From contig DFJV01000119.1 of NCBI GenBank assembly GCA_002373205.1, positions 1 through 7,746 on the forward strand: a stretch of DNA of 7,746 bases. The letters run 5' to 3'. Of this stretch, positions 5,474-7,746 are shown in pieces. Both the position numbers and the translations under genes were made by a program. Below the pieces are notes generated by a model that had not been told where the DNA came from, searched no databases, and saw nothing but the letters and a program-made list of their open reading frames with translations. Within the stretch, counting starts at the first letter, position 1. Every line of letters starts with the position of its first letter. This DNA comes from Treponema sp. UBA3662 (GTDB taxonomy: Bacteria > Spirochaetota > Spirochaetia > Treponematales > Treponemataceae).

Positions 5474-7746
5474 ATGGCAAGAGAATTAGACATTTCGCAG
5501 AAAAAAGCCGTCGGGGCAGAATTAAATTCTGTAGTAAGCGCAGGTGCAGGCTCCGGAAAAACAAGCGTCCTCTCCGCAAGGTTTGCCCACCTGGTATTGG
5601 AAAAGCACTACAATGTAGACGAAATTTTAACGCTCACATTCACAAAAAAAGCGACAGTCGAAATGTATTCGCGCATCTATTCAACGCTAAAGGAAAAGTC
5701 CCCGCAAAGCACTGCCGACTTTTACAAGGCAAACATAAAAACTCTGGACAGCTACTGTGCATACGTTGCAAAACTAGGCTCCCGCTTTTACGGAATTGCA
5801 CCAGACTTTACGGAAGACAAAGATGCCATCTACAAAAAAGCAGAAGACCTTGCCCTGCCATTCATTCTAAAGCACCGCGACAACTTTGCAATAAAGGCTT
5901 TGGTACAGACAAAAAATTTTGCAGAAATTGCAAGCGGACTTTTTGTTAAGCCCATACTGGAAAATTCAACCGTTGCAGAACCAATAGATTTTGACAAGGC
6001 AATAGAAAGGCAAAAAGATGAAATCTGCTCAGCTTGGAAATCCACAGGAAAAAGACTCTTGCAAACCGTATACGACACAACATCCGCCCTGCAAAACTAT
6101 CCGGGAAACATTACCGCTTCCATGCAAAAAGTTTTGGATGTTGCAAATGGCCTGGACTTGCAGGAAATACCACAAATATCAGCCCAAGACTTTGAAGAAG
6201 CGAATGTGGAAGCATGCAAAAATTTCATTGCATCCGTACAACCACTTGCAGATGTTGACCTTCCGCGCGGAAAATCATCTCCAGAATTGAACGAGATAAA
6301 AGACTTGCTTAGGGGAGTAAGGCAAGCAGTTGCAGACCTCTACCCCCTTGCAAACTATGTAGCCGGAGGAAAAATAATCGGGGCAACAGTCCCCCTGCTA
6401 AAAGAATTCCAGGAAGCAATAAACAGGATAAAGCGCACACAGGGAATACTAACTTTCAAAGACATTGCTTCCCTTGCAACATGCATCCTCCGCGACCACC
6501 CGGAAATCCGCCTTGCAGAAAAGAAAAAGTACAAGGCAATAATGATAGACGAATTCCAAGACAACAACTCCCTGCAAAGAGACCTGCTCTTCATGCTTGC
6601 AGAAAAAACTGAACGCAAAGAAAAGGGAGTGCCTTCCGTAGAAGAACTGGAAAAAGACAAGCTCTTTTTTGTAGGAGACGAAAAGCAGAGCATCTACCGC
6701 TTTAGGGATGCAGACGTTACAGTTTTCCGCGGACTTTCAAAAGACTTTAGCCAAGGAAACATGGAGCTAAAGACAAACTACCGCTCACACCCGGCACTGA
6801 TTACAGCCTTCAACACAATATTCGGAGGCGAACCTTATTCTGCAGATGGCGCACGTAGCGGCGCACGTAGCGACGCAAGAAGCGACGCAAGTAGCAGCGC
6901 AAGAAGCGGAACAGAAGCCCAGCAGCAATTTCCATCCGTCTTTTACACCACAAGCTTTCCCCAAGAAGAAGTTCCCGATTACGAAGCAGTCTACCGCAAA
7001 GTGGACATTCCCGAACACAAAAAAGAAGAAGCCGTAAACCTGGCGCCAAGAATCCATTTTGCCGTATACGCAAAAGATCAGGAAGAAGAAAAAGGAAGCC
7101 TTACCGGAGAAGAAGCGGAAGCCGCCTGGGTTGCAAAAAAAATCCTGGAACTTACATCGTCAGACCAGAGCGGAAAGGCAAAGTACAAGGCCTCAGACAT
7201 TACGGTTCTTTTTAAAACCTATGCCCTCCAGCCCCTATACGAAAGAACCTTCCTAAACTACGGAATCCCATACAACACAGAAGTTGTAACAGGATTCTTT
7301 AACGACGGCCCTGCAAACGACATATTCTCCTTCATGAGAATCTGCGCCTACAAAACAGACTCCCTCGCATACGCACAAGTACTGCGCTCCCCATTCGTAA
7401 ACCTTTCAAACAACGAGGCAAACGCAATCATACTGCAAAGCCCAGTTCCCTTTGAAGCAGATGCAAAATCAGTCCTTTCCCAAAAGAGCCTTGAGCGCTA
7501 CCAAAGGGCAAAAGAATTCTACGAAGAACTTTCCGAAGCATCCCAAACGCAAAGCATAACAAAAACACTGGACTCCCTCTGGTACAAAAGCGGCTACTGC
7601 TACGAAACAATGTGGAACAGAAAGGTCAACATGTACGCAAGCTTCTACGACAGGGTATTTGAACTTGCCCGCCAGGCCGACGTTAACTCCATGAGCCTTG
7701 CATCCTTTACAGACAGCGTAAGAAGCCTTAGCGACGAAAAAGAAAA
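5474..7746 (+). CDS. addA: AddA-like UvrD-family helicase (3' end outside the window)
   Basis: The frame is open from ATG 5474 to the window end, giving 757 residues plus two bases; complete AddA proteins have about 1,100-1,250. It would be the ATP-driven 3'-5' helicase motor partnering the preceding AddB-like subunit. Visible superfamily 1 motifs are Q-motif Gln9 (ISQKKAV), Walker A SAGAGSGKTS (22-31), motif Ia LTFTKKA (54-60), Walker B IDEFQD (358-363), motif III VGDEKQSIYRFR (400-411) and motif IV NYRSHP (435-440). Motifs V and VI and any C-terminal nuclease lie beyond the edge, so whether this subunit also cuts DNA cannot be judged. The start is 1 bp after the addB stop, with AGGAG at 5460-5464, so the two subunits are co-translated. 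A five-unit [G/D/S]-A-[R/S]-S repeat occupies residues 459-478. UvrD/RecB relatives are the alternative, but pairing with addB favours AddA. Confidence 0.82.
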   Translation, partial: MARELDISQKKAVGAELNSVVSAGAGSGKTSVLSARFAHLVLEKHYNVDEILTLTFTKKATVEMYSRIYSTLKEKSPQSTADFYKANIKTLDSYCAYVAKLGSRFYGIAPDFTEDKDAIYKKAEDLALPFILKHRDNFAIKALVQTKNFAEIASGLFVKPILENSTVAEPIDFDKAIERQKDEICSAWKSTGKRLLQTVYDTTSALQNYPGNITASMQKVLDVANGLDLQEIPQISAQDFEEANVEACKNFIASVQPLADVDLPRGKSSPELNEIKDLLRGVRQAVADLYPLANYVAGGKIIGATVPLLKEFQEAINRIKRTQGILTFKDIASLATCILRDHPEIRLAEKKKYKAIMIDEFQDNNSLQRDLLFMLAEKTERKEKGVPSVEELEKDKLFFVGDEKQSIYRFRDADVTVFRGLSKDFSQGNMELKTNYRSHPALITAFNTIFGGEPYSADGARSGARSDARSDASSSARSGTEAQQQFPSVFYTTSFPQEEVPDYEAVYRKVDIPEHKKEEAVNLAPRIHFAVYAKDQEEEKGSLTGEEAEAAWVAKKILELTSSDQSGKAKYKASDITVLFKTYALQPLYERTFLNYGIPYNTEVVTGFFNDGPANDIFSFMRICAYKTDSLAYAQVLRSPFVNLSNNEANAIILQSPVPFEADAKSVLSQKSLERYQRAKEFYEELSEASQTQSITKTLDSLWYKSGYCYETMWNRKVNMYASFYDRVFELARQADVNSMSLASFTDSVRSLSDEKE
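6848..6907 (+). repeat. Five tandem 12-bp units, in frame inside addA
   Basis: Five head-to-tail 12-base units follow one another: GGCGCACGTAGC twice, identical, then GACGCAAGAAGC, GACGCAAGTAGC and AGCGCAAGAAGC. They encode GARS GARS DARS DASS SARS (residues 459-478 of the AddA-like protein), shortly after motif IV. Units are multiples of three, so gain or loss of copies keeps the frame. The composition (Ala, Arg, Ser, GC-rich) differs from the surrounding Lys/Glu-rich, A-rich coding sequence. It reads as a flexible, basic surface loop. Two perfect copies suggest recent slippage. Confidence 0.85.

Noticed and set aside
6848..6907. CRISPR-like array
   Set aside because: Units are contiguous 12-mers with no spacers and lie in frame inside the helicase coding sequence.
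6785..7073. Cys/Arg-rich minus-strand ORFs and a plus-strand frame-shifted ORF over the tandem repeat
   Set aside because: They are alternative-frame readings of the 12-bp repeat within addA; the AddA frame carries all helicase motifs.

Overview
The window looks like chromosomal DNA of a spirochaete, most likely a Treponema of the host-associated or rumen type. I infer this from gene content, A-rich codon usage and the spirochaete-like form of the AddB subunit. No rRNA or marker gene is present to confirm it. All recognisable genes lie on the + strand.

Layout. Positions 1-158 hold the 3' end of an upstream gene whose tail resembles the C-terminus of Rpn-type (PD-(D/E)XK) putative transposases. 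It is followed by about 270 bp without a gene. The first part of that gap (about 191-290, 68 of 100 bases G or C) is unusually GC-rich and packed with hairpins. The second part (about 361-426) is AT-rich. It carries a promoter (TTGTAC, 17 bp, TATACT) overlaid by a perfect 9+9 bp inverted repeat that looks like a repressor operator.

From 427 to the end of the window runs one tightly packed gene string: a metal ABC transporter ATPase (ZnuC/TroB type), its ABC-3 membrane permease (ZnuB/TroC type), a HAD phosphatase of the phosphoglycolate phosphatase (Gph) type, an AddB-like nuclease/inactivated helicase subunit, and the first 757 residues of an AddA-like UvrD-family helicase. Junctions are 0 bp, 1 bp, a 4-bp ATGA overlap, and 1 bp, with no terminator visible between them. 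This strongly suggests one operon under the 391-419 promoter.

How the genes may work together. AddA and AddB should form a helicase-nuclease that resects double-strand breaks for recombination. A Gph-type phosphatase could remove 2-phosphoglycolate released when oxidatively damaged 3' ends are repaired. The transporter pair would import Zn or Mn but lacks its substrate-binding protein here. A shared metal- or stress-responsive operator would tie metal uptake to break repair; this is inference. The best targets for follow-up are the operator/promoter with an apparently leaderless start, the structured GC-rich block, the unusual operon composition, and a 5 x 12 bp in-frame tandem repeat inside addA.
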